Source: an uncultured Acidimicrobiaceae bacterium
GTDB lineage: Bacteria; Actinomycetota; Acidimicrobiia; Spongiisociales; UBA5794
Direction of reading: 5' to 3'
NCBI GenBank assembly: GCA_947258985.1
Contig: CAMYKI010000008.1
Location: 1 to 64,000, forward strand
DNA: 64,000 nucleotides
Shown here: positions 53,252 through 61,141 of the stretch, piece after piece
Position numbering within the stretch: the stretch's first letter is position 1
Layout: each line of letters starts with the position of its first letter
The notes under the pieces: generated by a model
Told to the model about the DNA's origin: nothing
Database searches by the model: none
Seen by the model: the letters and a program-made list of their open reading frames with translations, nothing else
Made by a program: the position numbers and the translations under genes

Positions 53252-53400
53252 GGGTAAGACCTCCTCGAGCAACGATGTACTCAAACGCTACTAGGCGTGG
53301 GAGGAACGAGATTCAGGAGAAGCCATCAACAGCTGCGCCCTTTCCCGCAGAATCACCCGTCTCAGGGCTCAATCCAATCGGAGGAACGAGGGGGTGCCGC

Positions 53401-53541
53401 CTACGAAATCCGGGACAGTCTCGGCGGCAGGACGTGCAGTTTCACCGCATCGATTTCGCCCGAGCCCACCTCAATGTGACAGCGGGGGCATTCGGGTGTC
53501 GCTGCATCAACAAGGCGCCAGCAGTTCCCGCAGACAACCAT
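53401..53541 (-). CDS. 46-residue zinc-ribbon protein downstream of ridA
   Basis: Begins MVVCGNCWRLVDAATPECPR and carries two metal pairs, C-x2-C (CGNC) and C-x2-C (CPRC), with a short hairpin between them; the rest (HIEVGSGEIDAVKLHV) is strand-like. ATG at 53539-53541, or a TTG nine bases upstream that has AGGTGG in a better position. It lies 20 bases after the ridA stop on the same strand. Too short for most gene finders; unrecognised beyond its knuckle. The rest of the gap to 53251 shows nothing but a short AGGAACGAG repeat. Confidence 0.5.
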   Translation of the reverse strand: MVVCGNCWRLVDAATPECPRCHIEVGSGEIDAVKLHVLPPRLSRIS

Positions 53542-53561
53542 ATCCCCCAATCGGCCACCTG

Positions 53562-53942
53562 CTACCGCGCCGCGATGACCTCGATCTCGATGGCGACACC
53601 GAGCGGAAGAGCGGCTACCTCGACGGTTGAGCGGGCCGGCTTGGCGGCGTCGACGTACTCACCGTATGCCGCGTTGACGACGGGGAAATCACCCATGTCG
53701 GTGAGGAAGATGGTGGTCTTGACGATGTCGTCGTAGTCAAGCCCGAGATCGCCCAGGATCGAGCCCAGGTTCTTCATTATCTGGTGGGTTTCCGCTTCAA
53801 CACCGCCATCCACCAACTTGCCGGCGGCGGTATCCATGCCGAGTTGGCCGGAAACGAACACAAAGCCATTGGCCTCTGTGGCCACCGAATACGGGCCGAC
53901 GGGGGCGGGAGCAGTGGGCACGTCGAGAATCTTCTTTGGCAC
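53562..53942 (-). CDS. ridA: RidA/YjgF family enamine/imine deaminase
   Basis: A 126-residue protein with the RidA features PVGPYSVATEANGFVFVSGQLGMD, THQIMKNLGSILGDLGLDYDDIVKTTIFLTDMGDF, AYGEYVDAAKPARSTVEVAALPLG and the final IEIEVIAAR. The catalytic arginine of RidA lies in the conserved PARSTVEVA segment. It removes reactive enamines produced by PLP enzymes. ATG 53942; upstream CCGGAGGTAACCGTGCC provides a site. Alone or with the small zinc-ribbon gene. Confidence 0.92.
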   Translation of the reverse strand: MPKKILDVPTAPAPVGPYSVATEANGFVFVSGQLGMDTAAGKLVDGGVEAETHQIMKNLGSILGDLGLDYDDIVKTTIFLTDMGDFPVVNAAYGEYVDAAKPARSTVEVAALPLGVAIEIEVIAAR

Positions 53943-53982
53943 GGTTACCTCCGGTTGGTCATGGCCATCAGGCTAACGGCCG

Positions 53983-54762
53983 TCAATCCGCCGCCGGCAT
54001 CAGCACCTCGTATCGCGACGGATCATTGCGATCGACACGCACCTGGACCGTATTCCCCCGCTCCATGAAGAGAAGGGTCGGGTCCTCGTCGACCCATTCG
54101 CCGCGGAACCGGTGCAGCACACCGTCTATCTCGGCGCGAGCTTTGACTCGATAGCGAACATCACCCGCCGCATCCATCTGCGACGGCTCGGTGCCCATGA
54201 ACGTGGCTTCGATGATGTCCCCCGTCGACGCAGTCGAGAGCGGAGATGTTGGTGAGTAGGTCACATCGCCCGAGGGTCCCCAAGGTGGGACCTGCCCGGT
54301 GGTCACTGCGGTTGCGGCACCGTCCTGCAATCGTCTCCTTCGGACCGCGGCGTACAAGATGCCAAAGATCGCCACGAGCGGGATCGCGAGGAGGATTGCC
54401 GGAAGACCAAGCAGCAGGAAGTAGTTGCGCACCCGGGCATCGGATGGGTTCTCCGGGTTGTAGAGGAGGGTCTTTCTATCGCCGATGTCGGGGACAACCA
54501 GCCCACCCAGGTTGACCAGCGACTCGTACCGATAGGCCCGTCCGTCTACATCGAACTCGTAGACGGGCCTGTAGAGAGTGTCCCCGTCGCTGTCGACCGT
54601 CGGGATGAGGTCGACGACCACCGCATCGGCGCTGTCGTGGGTGAGGACGCGCCCAATGTTCGAGAACAACCACCAGCCGACACCGAGGCTGATAGGTACC
54701 AGCACAACAACAACGATAAAGGTCAGGCAACCGCTACTGAGACAACTGCCGCGCCGAGCCAT
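53983..54762 (-). CDS. DUF3592 membrane protein
   Basis: A 259-residue protein with two hydrophobic segments (CLTFIVVVVLVPISLGVGWWLF and YFLLLGLPAILLAIPLVAIFGIL) flanking a domain with YRPVYEFDVDGRAYRYESLVNLG and DIGDRKTLLYNPENPSDAR. The pattern of P-x-Y-E-F-x-V-x-G and Y-N-P-x-N-P matches DUF3592, possibly an extracytoplasmic binding domain. Cytoplasmic tail: ends DRNDPSRYEVLMPAAD. Function unknown. Confidence 0.83.
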   Translation of the reverse strand: MARRGSCLSSGCLTFIVVVVLVPISLGVGWWLFSNIGRVLTHDSADAVVVDLIPTVDSDGDTLYRPVYEFDVDGRAYRYESLVNLGGLVVPDIGDRKTLLYNPENPSDARVRNYFLLLGLPAILLAIPLVAIFGILYAAVRRRRLQDGAATAVTTGQVPPWGPSGDVTYSPTSPLSTASTGDIIEATFMGTEPSQMDAAGDVRYRVKARAEIDGVLHRFRGEWVDEDPTLLFMERGNTVQVRVDRNDPSRYEVLMPAAD

Positions 54763-54798
54763 AGGCTCAGGCTAGCTGGGGGATTCCGGACCGGGAGT

Positions 54799-55152
54799 TC
54801 AGCAGAACGACTGGCCGCAACCGCACGAGCGCTGCTCGTTGGGATTGTTGATCGCAAACCCGGCGCCCTGGAGACCGTCACGGAAGTCGATCGTGGCACC
54901 GCCAACCATTGCCGCGCTCTCAGGGTCGACGACAACCCGGACCCCGTCGGTTTCGTTGACGATGTCGGACTCGTCGACGGCTGAATCGAAGTACATGTCA
55001 TATGAGAAGCCGGAACACCCTCCGGGCCGGACTGCGAGACGTAGCGAAAGGCTCTCATCGCCCTCGGCTTCGATCAGTTCGCTCACCTTGGCGGCGGCAC
55101 TGCTGCTGAGCATCACGCCGGTGACGGTGTTGGTTTCGTCGTTAGTGATCAT
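54799..55152 (-). CDS. erpA: Iron-sulfur cluster insertion protein ErpA/HesB family
   Basis: A 117-residue A-type carrier. Cluster ligands: Cys46 in GGCSGFSY, Cys110 and Cys112 in SCGCGQSFC. The LRLAVRPGGCSGFSYDMYFD core and the IDFRDGLQGAGFAINNPN segment are standard. It delivers Fe-S clusters to apo-proteins. A promoter is visible (next entry). Divergent from the Mrp-like ATPase, which also serves Fe-S assembly, so the pair may share control. Confidence 0.95.
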   Translation of the reverse strand: MITNDETNTVTGVMLSSSAAAKVSELIEAEGDESLSLRLAVRPGGCSGFSYDMYFDSAVDESDIVNETDGVRVVVDPESAAMVGGATIDFRDGLQGAGFAINNPNEQRSCGCGQSFC

Positions 55153-55186
55153 GTTTTTGGGACCTCGCGGTGTCTGGATGCGCCGG

Positions 55187-55215
55187 ATTATATGGGACAG
55201 TTCCCACTATGGCGA
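55187..55215 (-). promoter_or_regulatory. erpA promoter with inverted repeat in the spacer
   Basis: On the minus strand -35 TCGCCA (55210-55215), a 17-base spacer, and -10 TATAAT (55187-55192). Inside the spacer TGGGA-CAGT-TCCCA (55193-55206) is a perfect dyad, placed where a repressor could block RNA polymerase. Transcription would start about 35 bases before the erpA ATG. Confidence 0.55.
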
Positions 55216-55255
55216 TAGGTTTTTTTACTCCCGCCGGCAGTCTACGCTTCCCGTC

Positions 55256-56395
55256 ATGGTTCAGTTGACGGATATCGAAGCGGCTCTGCGGCGAGTAATT
55301 GACCCCGAATTGGGGGCCGACATCGTCGATCTCGGCATGGTCAAGGACGTGCGGATCGACGGGTCGGCGGTCACCGTGAAGGTCGCCCTGACAATCGCCG
55401 CATGCCCGCTGCGAGATCAGATCGAAAACGAAGTGCTTCGCAAGCTACGGGCGGTCCCCGACGTCGCAGACGTCAAGGTCGAAATCGGGGCCATGACCCA
55501 GACGGAGCGAACCGAGCTGATGGAGCGAGCCCGGCTGCGAGCTCGAGAGCAGTCCGAGCCGACCATGGTGCACCCCAACACGAGGGTTGTCGCCGTCAGC
55601 AGCGGCAAGGGTGGCGTCGGCAAGTCATCGCTCAGCGCCAACCTGGCGCTGGCGATCTCGGCACAGGGGCACCGGGTGGGGTTGCTCGACGCAGACATCT
55701 GGGGGTTCTCGATCCCGCGGATCCTCGGGCTCGGCGGTGCGAGACTTGAAGCGGGCACTGACGGCAAGATCATCCCGGCGGAGACTTACGACCTAAATGT
55801 CGTATCCACGGGCCTACTACTCGACGACGAAGACACAGCCCTCATGTGGCGCGGCCTGATGCTGTCGAAGGCTCTGGAACAGTTCTTGCGTGACGTTGCC
55901 TGGCCAGAGAACCTCGACTATCTGTTGCTTGACATGCCACCGGGAACCGGCGACGTACAGATGGCGCTGGCACGCCTGCTCCCCCAGGCGGAGATGGTGG
56001 TCGTGACCACACCGCAGCTGGCGGCGCAGAAGGTGGCGGCCCGGGTCGCCGACATGGCTCGGCGCTCACACATGCCGGTTATCGGCGTGATCGAGAACAT
56101 GTCCGGTTTCACCACTCCCGGCGGCGAGCACTATCCGCTGTTCGGGTCGGGCGGCGGAAATGCCCTGGCGGCGGATCTGGGTGTTGAGTTGCTCGGGGCG
56201 GTGCCGATTGATCCCAGAGTTGCCGAGGGGGGTGACGCCGGGAATCCCGTCGTGGTCGCAGAGCCCGATTCGCCGGCAGCAACGGCAGTCACCTCTGCCG
56301 CAAAGTCGCTGACCTCGTTGCTGCCACCAATCGCCGACGATGGTTGCTCTGCCCGCCTCACCTTGGTAGCCGAGCAACTCGCCCAAATGGGCTGA
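55256..56395 (+). CDS. mrp: Mrp/NBP35 family Fe-S carrier ATPase
   Basis: A 379-residue P-loop ATPase with N-terminal MIP18/DUF59 domain (MVQLTDIEAALRRVIDPELGADIVDLGMV, residues 1-80) and a deviant Walker A GKGGVGKSS (117-125). Further: VGLLDADIWGFSIPRILGL, DYLLLDMPPGTGDVQMAL and IGVIENMSGFTTPGGE. The C-terminal CxxC that many family members use to hold the cluster is not present here (T-T-P-G-G replaces it). It likely carries or inserts Fe-S clusters. Divergent from erpA. Confidence 0.92.
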   Translation: MVQLTDIEAALRRVIDPELGADIVDLGMVKDVRIDGSAVTVKVALTIAACPLRDQIENEVLRKLRAVPDVADVKVEIGAMTQTERTELMERARLRAREQSEPTMVHPNTRVVAVSSGKGGVGKSSLSANLALAISAQGHRVGLLDADIWGFSIPRILGLGGARLEAGTDGKIIPAETYDLNVVSTGLLLDDEDTALMWRGLMLSKALEQFLRDVAWPENLDYLLLDMPPGTGDVQMALARLLPQAEMVVVTTPQLAAQKVAARVADMARRSHMPVIGVIENMSGFTTPGGEHYPLFGSGGGNALAADLGVELLGAVPIDPRVAEGGDAGNPVVVAEPDSPAATAVTSAAKSLTSLLPPIADDGCSARLTLVAEQLAQMG

Positions 56396-56435
56396 GTCGC
56401 CGGACGTGTGGGCCGGACCCATCCGTTCCTGCCGA

Positions 56436-56567
56436 ACCCATCCGTTCTTGCGTTGACCCTGCCGAAATACCGGCACCAGCTACGCAAGAAGCGAGGGAGA
56501 CCCGGACCCATCCGTTCTTGCGTTGACCCTGCCGAAATACCGGCACCAGCTACGCAAGAAGCGAGGG
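56436..56567. repeat. Tandem duplication of a family B palindrome (70-bp period)
   Basis: A 62-base block is repeated identically at 56436-56497 and 56506-56567. Each block holds the left arm TTCTTGCGTTGACCCTGCC and the right arm ACCGGCACCAGCTACGCAAG; the outer nine bases pair fully, the inner part partly. A third partial start (ACCCATCCGTTC) occurs at 56418. The block runs to 2 bases from the M23 peptidase stop codon, between convergent genes. Confidence 0.9.
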
Positions 56568-56568
56568 G

Positions 56569-57771
56569 TTACAGACACAGGCCCGCAACGAGCGGGTAGG
56601 GATTGACGGCGGCGCCGCCGCCCGGTGCCCATTCGAAGTGGAGATGCGGCACCGTGTACTGGGCATTGCCGGTACTCCCCACATAACCGAGCAATCCACC
56701 GACACTCAGGCTCTGACCTACAGCCAGACCAGCGGCCCATCCGTCGAGATGGGCGTAGTAGTACTCGTCGCCGCTCACGCCCTTGAGCGTCACTGTGATT
56801 CCCCCGAGGGCACTGTTGCGCATTCGCTTGACGGTGCCGGCCTCGATGGCCACAAGGGGTGTGCCCCGCGCAGCAATCATGTCGACCCCCTTATGGGAGC
56901 GGCCGCCCGACCGCGGTGCGCCCCACGTGTCGGTGAAGGCCACCGCTCCGTTCACCGGGCACACCATCGAAGCTCCCGAAGGTGGAGGCTCTGTCGTCGT
57001 AGTGGGCGGCTCGGTTGTCGTCGTGCTCGAGCCTGCGGGCCCTTCGGTAGTGGTTGTGCTCTCTCCGGAAACGGTGGTCGTGGTCACCGCCGGGGTGGTG
57101 GTCGTCGTCGAGGTCGCCTCCCGGGCCCGACGTTCCTCTTCCTCGCGACGGAGCCGCTCGGCTTCCTCCCGTTGGCGGCGCTCCTCTTCCTGGATCTCGT
57201 AGGCCCTGACGATGGCGTCGTAATCCCGATTGGCTGCTTCGAGCTGGCTCAGGATCGACGTCGCCAGGGTCTCGAGTTCGTTCTTCGTATCGATCTGGCT
57301 GGATAGCGCCTGTTCCACCACAGCCTGCTGCTCTCGGTAACTCTCCTCCAGGGCGAACAGCCTGATAACTGTGTCGGTCCCCTCACGACTCAGCAGAGCA
57401 AGGTATCCGGCCCGGATGGGAACATCCTGGATCGTGGCGGAGTGGAAGAGCACCGACGTCGAAGCCCCGGCGTACTTGTAGCGATCGGTGGCCACGTCGC
57501 GAGCCGCGACCCTGGCGAACGCAAGATCCTGCTCCTTTTCCGACAGTTCGATACCGAGCGAGGTGAGAGAGTTCTCGAGCTCGATGAGCCGGGCAACGGA
57601 AGCGTCGTAGTCGCCGGTGACGGATTGGAGGTTGGCCGATATCTCCCTCCGCTCCGCCTCGGCAGCGGCAATATCGTCCCGAGTGATTTCTGTCTGGGCG
57701 GCAACAGTGAAGGCGGGAGTGAGCGCGACGACGAAGGCGACCGCTGTAACGATGACCCGTCTCACACTCAC
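56569..57771 (-). CDS. M23 peptidase with coiled coil (LytM/EnvC-like)
   Basis: A 400-residue exported protein. Signal-type N-terminus (RRVIVTAVAFVVALTPAFTVAAQ), a long coiled coil (about 35-220, ending EEERRQREEAERLRREEEERRARE), a Thr/Pro-rich linker, then an M23 domain with SHKGVDMIAARGTPLVAIEAGTV and HLHFEWAPGG. HxxxD and HxH are the zinc ligands, so it looks active against peptidoglycan cross-links or acts as an amidase activator. GTG 57771 overlaps the upstream stop (GTGA) and has GGTGGAGAG before it. Translationally coupled to the MBL gene. Confidence 0.9.
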   Translation of the reverse strand: MSVRRVIVTAVAFVVALTPAFTVAAQTEITRDDIAAAEAERREISANLQSVTGDYDASVARLIELENSLTSLGIELSEKEQDLAFARVAARDVATDRYKYAGASTSVLFHSATIQDVPIRAGYLALLSREGTDTVIRLFALEESYREQQAVVEQALSSQIDTKNELETLATSILSQLEAANRDYDAIVRAYEIQEEERRQREEAERLRREEEERRAREATSTTTTTPAVTTTTVSGESTTTTEGPAGSSTTTTEPPTTTTEPPPSGASMVCPVNGAVAFTDTWGAPRSGGRSHKGVDMIAARGTPLVAIEAGTVKRMRNSALGGITVTLKGVSGDEYYYAHLDGWAAGLAVGQSLSVGGLLGYVGSTGNAQYTVPHLHFEWAPGGGAAVNPYPLVAGLCL

Positions 57772-58556
57772 GCTCTCTCCACCAATCGAACCGACGTCGT
57801 TCCCTGTGCCCCGCCTGCGTCCAAGACTACCCAACCTTCGTTTTTGAGCTTCGTGAGCTGGGTGTGCACCTGAAACACGGCGGCCATGCGCAATGCCGGA
57901 TCGAGGCCTGCGTAGACCACGTCGACGATGTCGTCGACGGTTCCGGCACCGTTACGCACTGCCCCCAGCACCTGCTGCTCCCTCTCGACGCGATGTGCGA
58001 TGTACTCGTCGATCACGCGCCTAGCGTCGGGCAGGTCGGGACCGTGACCCGGATACAGATGCGCCGGATCGAGACCGGCAACCTTCTCCAGCGACGACAT
58101 GTAGGCGGCGGCATCTTCCACGATAACGGTGGAGCCACCGACAATGTGATCGCCGGTGAACAGATATTCGCCGAGCCGGAAACACAGGTGATCGGCGGTG
58201 TGCCCCGGCGTATGCACCGCGACCAGCTCGGTGACGCCGAAGCCGATCGGCGAACCGTCCTCGAGCCGATCCGTCGGCATGAAGCCGGGACCGTCGGCAA
58301 AGCCGAATACAGGAACGTCTAGCTCGACGCCAAGCCCGTTGGCGGAAGGTGCGTGGTCCGGGTGGGTGTGGGTCACCGCGACACCAACCGGCGTCAATCC
58401 CGTTAGCGCCACCCGAATGGCGGCAAGGTGCTCGTCGATAACGGGACCGGGATCGAGGACGATTGCCTCGCCCTCCGATTCGATCAGGTACGAGTTTGTG
58501 CCGGGCCCCGTAAGCGGACCCGGATTGGGAGCGCGGACAAGCTCAATCCTCGTCAA
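57768..58556 (-). CDS. MBL-fold hydrolase (LACTB2/glyoxalase-II-like)
   Basis: A 262-residue metallo-beta-lactamase fold protein: the metal motif THTHPDHAP (63-70), HTPGHTADHLCF, LFTGDHIVGGSTVIVED, and a winged-helix-like C-terminus (ALRMAAVFQVHTQLTKLKNEGWVVL). This last part is typical of LACTB2-like proteins with endoribonuclease or thioesterase activities. The TTG start at 58556 has GGAGG six bases upstream and overlaps the NUDIX gene by 14 bases. Mid-operon between NUDIX and M23 peptidase. Confidence 0.85.
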   Translation of the reverse strand: MTRIELVRAPNPGPLTGPGTNSYLIESEGEAIVLDPGPVIDEHLAAIRVALTGLTPVGVAVTHTHPDHAPSANGLGVELDVPVFGFADGPGFMPTDRLEDGSPIGFGVTELVAVHTPGHTADHLCFRLGEYLFTGDHIVGGSTVIVEDAAAYMSSLEKVAGLDPAHLYPGHGPDLPDARRVIDEYIAHRVEREQQVLGAVRNGAGTVDDIVDVVYAGLDPALRMAAVFQVHTQLTKLKNEGWVVLDAGGAQGTTSVRLVERA

Positions 58557-59340
58557 CGAGCACCTCCGCCGGCCGGCCGACACCGTCCCCTGCAATCCGA
58601 TTCGCCGCTCGCAGAGCGTCGGGATCGACGGGCCCATCCGTCAGATCATCGAACCCGGGATCGCCCGGCATAACGACCTCGAACGGGCCATCGGCGTCGA
58701 GTCGGATTCGAGGTTGGACGGAGATTACCGGCCGACTTCGCCAACCGTCGATCGCGGCGTCGACCGAGTCGAATGCTGCAATCTGGGCAAGGGTGCGCTG
58801 CGTGGGAAACGGCACCTGCCACTCCCCTGCGGCGGAGCGCCGCAACGCCTCCTCCACATTCACGAACTCGGCGGCGTCGACCTCATCACCGTCGGGATAC
58901 GATTCCATCGCGCCGTCAACGGCAGCAAGGAAGAACCGTGCGTCAAATCGGACGGGGAGCATGCTGGGAGTTATCCAGTTGGCGAAGTACGCAGTGCGAT
59001 CCGCGGGAAAGACACTCCCATTGTCCATCGCGGAGCGAAACACGTTGGATCGATCGGCACCTGAAATGGCTGGAGGATCGATCAGCCAGATGCCGGTTTC
59101 TTCGACCAGTTCGCGGAAGGCGGCAGCCAGCCAGGGCAGCAAGACGGGATGCTCAACGTTCGTGATGATGGCGGCAACGGCCGGATCGTGGTCCTCCGCA
59201 TCGACGATGCCGCCGGGGAACACCCAGGCGCCGGGCATGAACCGGGTTTTGGCGCTACGCCTCACCATGAGCACTTCGATGCCGGCGGGAGCCTGATAGA
59301 CGACGCAGATCGTTGCCGACGGACGCGGCGCTACGGTCAC
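58543..59340 (-). CDS. NUDIX hydrolase
   Basis: A 265-residue NUDIX protein. The Nudix box is split by an insertion: GAWVFPGGIVDAEDHD near 38-51 and AAFRELVEETGIWL at 73-86, giving the G-x5-E...R-E-x2-E-E-x-G pattern. Such long-insert types resemble NUDT19-like CoA or nucleotide hydrolases. GTG 59340 shares bases with the FxsA stop (TGTGA). Cytosolic; the substrate cannot be assigned. Confidence 0.85.
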   Translation of the reverse strand: MTVAPRPSATICVVYQAPAGIEVLMVRRSAKTRFMPGAWVFPGGIVDAEDHDPAVAAIITNVEHPVLLPWLAAAFRELVEETGIWLIDPPAISGADRSNVFRSAMDNGSVFPADRTAYFANWITPSMLPVRFDARFFLAAVDGAMESYPDGDEVDAAEFVNVEEALRRSAAGEWQVPFPTQRTLAQIAAFDSVDAAIDGWRSRPVISVQPRIRLDADGPFEVVMPGDPGFDDLTDGPVDPDALRAANRIAGDGVGRPAEVLVDED

Positions 59341-59714
59341 AGCACCATCACCCGATTGGACCAGCGGCGCACACCCCACTTGCGTAGGGCTTCTCGAATC
59401 GGCGGGGACAAGAGCGCAAAACCGATGGCATCGGTCAGGAACCCGGGGGTAATGAGGAGCGCACCTGCGACCAGGATCATCGCACCGTGAGCCAGCGGCT
59501 TGGCCGGGAATTGGCCTGCCGCAAATTCTGTCTGCAGCCGGATCAACTCGGCCCGGCCCTGCCGGGAAACCAAAGATGCACCGATGACGGCCGTCACCAG
59601 GACGATCCCCAGGGTGGGCCACAAACCGATCCGGCCCCCGATCGCGATGAACAACCCGATCTCAATGGGCGGAATGAGAATGAACAAGAGAAACAGGATG
59701 GATGTTGGGCGCAT
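59337..59714 (-). CDS. FxsA family membrane protein
   Basis: A 125-residue FxsA-like protein with three hydrophobic segments: FLLFILIPPIEIGLFIAIGGRIG, TLGIVLVTAVIGASLVSRQG and ILVAGALLITPGFLTDAIGFALLSPP. FxsA is a small membrane protein implicated in phage exclusion in E. coli; its cell role elsewhere is unknown. ATG 59714 is chosen because it directly precedes the family region. First gene of the FxsA-NUDIX-MBL-M23 operon, divergent from selA by 36 bases. Confidence 0.85.
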   Translation of the reverse strand: MRPTSILFLLFILIPPIEIGLFIAIGGRIGLWPTLGIVLVTAVIGASLVSRQGRAELIRLQTEFAAGQFPAKPLAHGAMILVAGALLITPGFLTDAIGFALLSPPIREALRKWGVRRWSNRVMVL

Positions 59715-59750
59715 CTCGGCGAGGATACCGGCATGGGTAGGCTCTGCCAC

Positions 59751-61139
59751 ATGGAATATCGGGACCTACCCAGGGTGGATGACCTAGCCGGCCAACTCTC
59801 CGCAGAGGGCCTGGTCATCGACCTGGCCACAACTGTTGCCCGGGAAGCCATCGAAACAGCCCGTCGTCTGCTCGACGAAGGGAAGAGTCCGGTGGATCCC
59901 CTATCCCATGCTCGTTCGGTTGCCGCGGAATTGCTCGCTCTCAAACCGATCCGGGTCATCAACGCGACCGGTGTGCTCCTGCACACCAATCTGGGCCGAG
60001 CCACTCTGGCGGCTGAGTCGAATGATCTCTCCGCAACCGTTGCCACCCACCCCGCAACCGTGGAGATGGACATCACCACCGGCAACCGGGGCAAGCGGGC
60101 GGCATATGCCCGCCGACTGCTCCAGTCGCTGACCGGGGCGGAGGACGCCCTCGTGGTCAACAACAACGCGGCTGCGTTGCTGCTCGCTCTTGCGGCTGTT
60201 GCCGGTACCGGGAAGGCGGTCGTTTCTCGTGGTGAGGAGATCGAGATCGGCGGATCCTTCCGGCTTCCCGAGCTAATGGCGGCTTCAGGAGCGTCGCTCC
60301 TCGAGGTGGGGACGACCAACCGCACCCGTCTGTCCGACTATGAGGCCGTGATCGGCGACGCCGCCGCCATCCTCAAAGTGCACCCATCCAACTACCGGCT
60401 CGAGGGATTTGCGGAGTCCGTCTCCTATGAGGCGCTGGCGACCCTCGCTCGGCGGTCGGACGTCCCGCTTATCGCCGACGTGGGCAGCGGCCTTCTTGAC
60501 GCCAATGTGCCCTGGATGCCCGGGAGCCCCCCGCAATGGCTGGCAGAGGAACCCGGAGTTCGTCAGACGCTCGACGACGGAGCGGATCTGGTCCTGTTCT
60601 CCGGAGACAAGCTCCTGGGCGGACCGCAGGCAGGGATTGCGGTTGGGAGGGCCGACCTCATCCAGAGAATGGCCACCCACCCACTGGCACGTGCGTTGCG
60701 TATCGACGGCAGCACCCACGCCGCGTTGGCGAGCACCCTCGAGATGTACGCGTCCGGCCGCGGAACCTCCATACCTTTTTGGGCGATGGTTTCGTTGTCA
60801 TACGACGAACTCGAATTGCGCCATCAGCAGCTGCTGGACCGGCTCGAGGGCAAGGGCGAGGTCGTGCGGGGGGAGTCAGTCCCCGGTGCGGGATCGGTCC
60901 CCGGCGAAACCATCCCATCACCCAACCTGCATCTCGCCGGCAGCGCCGACACTTTGTGGGAGAAGTTGCTCGCGGCATCGCCACCAATCCTTGCCCGCCG
61001 CCGCGAAGGGACCCTCGTCATCGATCTGCGCACCGTTGATCCCGCGGACGACGCTCTCATCGCCGAAACGCTGTCGGCATCGACGTCTGGCGTACGTGGT
61101 GGGGTTTTACCCCCACAACTAACTCCAGTCGCGGAATAG
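59751..61139 (+). CDS. selA: L-seryl-tRNA(Sec) selenium transferase
   Basis: A 462-residue PLP enzyme that turns Ser-tRNA(Sec) into Sec-tRNA(Sec) with selenophosphate. The PLP lysine is Lys287 in [15 protein letters not shown]; other landmarks are [43 protein letters not shown] and [11 protein letters not shown]-terminal domain ([12 protein letters not shown]) is present, so ATG 59751 is likely; an ATG at 59733 is possible. The last ~20 residues ([19 protein letters not shown]) are partly encoded by a half copy of the family A palindrome. Immediately followed by selB. Confidence 0.93.
   Translation: MEYRDLPRVDDLAGQLSAEGLVIDLATTVAREAIETARRLLDEGKSPVDPLSHARSVAAELLALKPIRVINATGVLLHTNLGRATLAAESNDLSATVATHPATVEMDITTGNRGKRAAYARRLLQSLTGAEDALVVNNNAAALLLALAAVAGTGKAVVSRGEEIEIGGSFRLPELMAASGASLLEVGTTNRTRLSDYEAVIGDAAAILKVHPSNYRLEGFAESVSYEALATLARRSDVPLIADVGSGLLDANVPWMPGSPPQWLAEEPGVRQTLDDGADLVLFSGDKLLGGPQAGIAVGRADLIQRMATHPLARALRIDGSTHAALASTLEMYASGRGTSIPFWAMVSLSYDELELRHQQLLDRLEGKGEVVRGESVPGAGSVPGETIPSPNLHLAGSADTLWEKLLAASPPILARRREGTLVIDLRTVDPADDALIAETLSASTSGVRGGVLPPQLTPVAE
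61086..61116. repeat. Degenerate family A palindrome copy in the selA 3' end
   Basis: TCTGGCGTACGTGGTGGGG followed by TTTTACCCCCAC: the left outer arm matches the family exactly, the right arm is eroded. It lies 26 bases upstream of the selB ATG and inside the selA reading frame. Confidence 0.6.
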
Positions 61140-61141
61140 AC

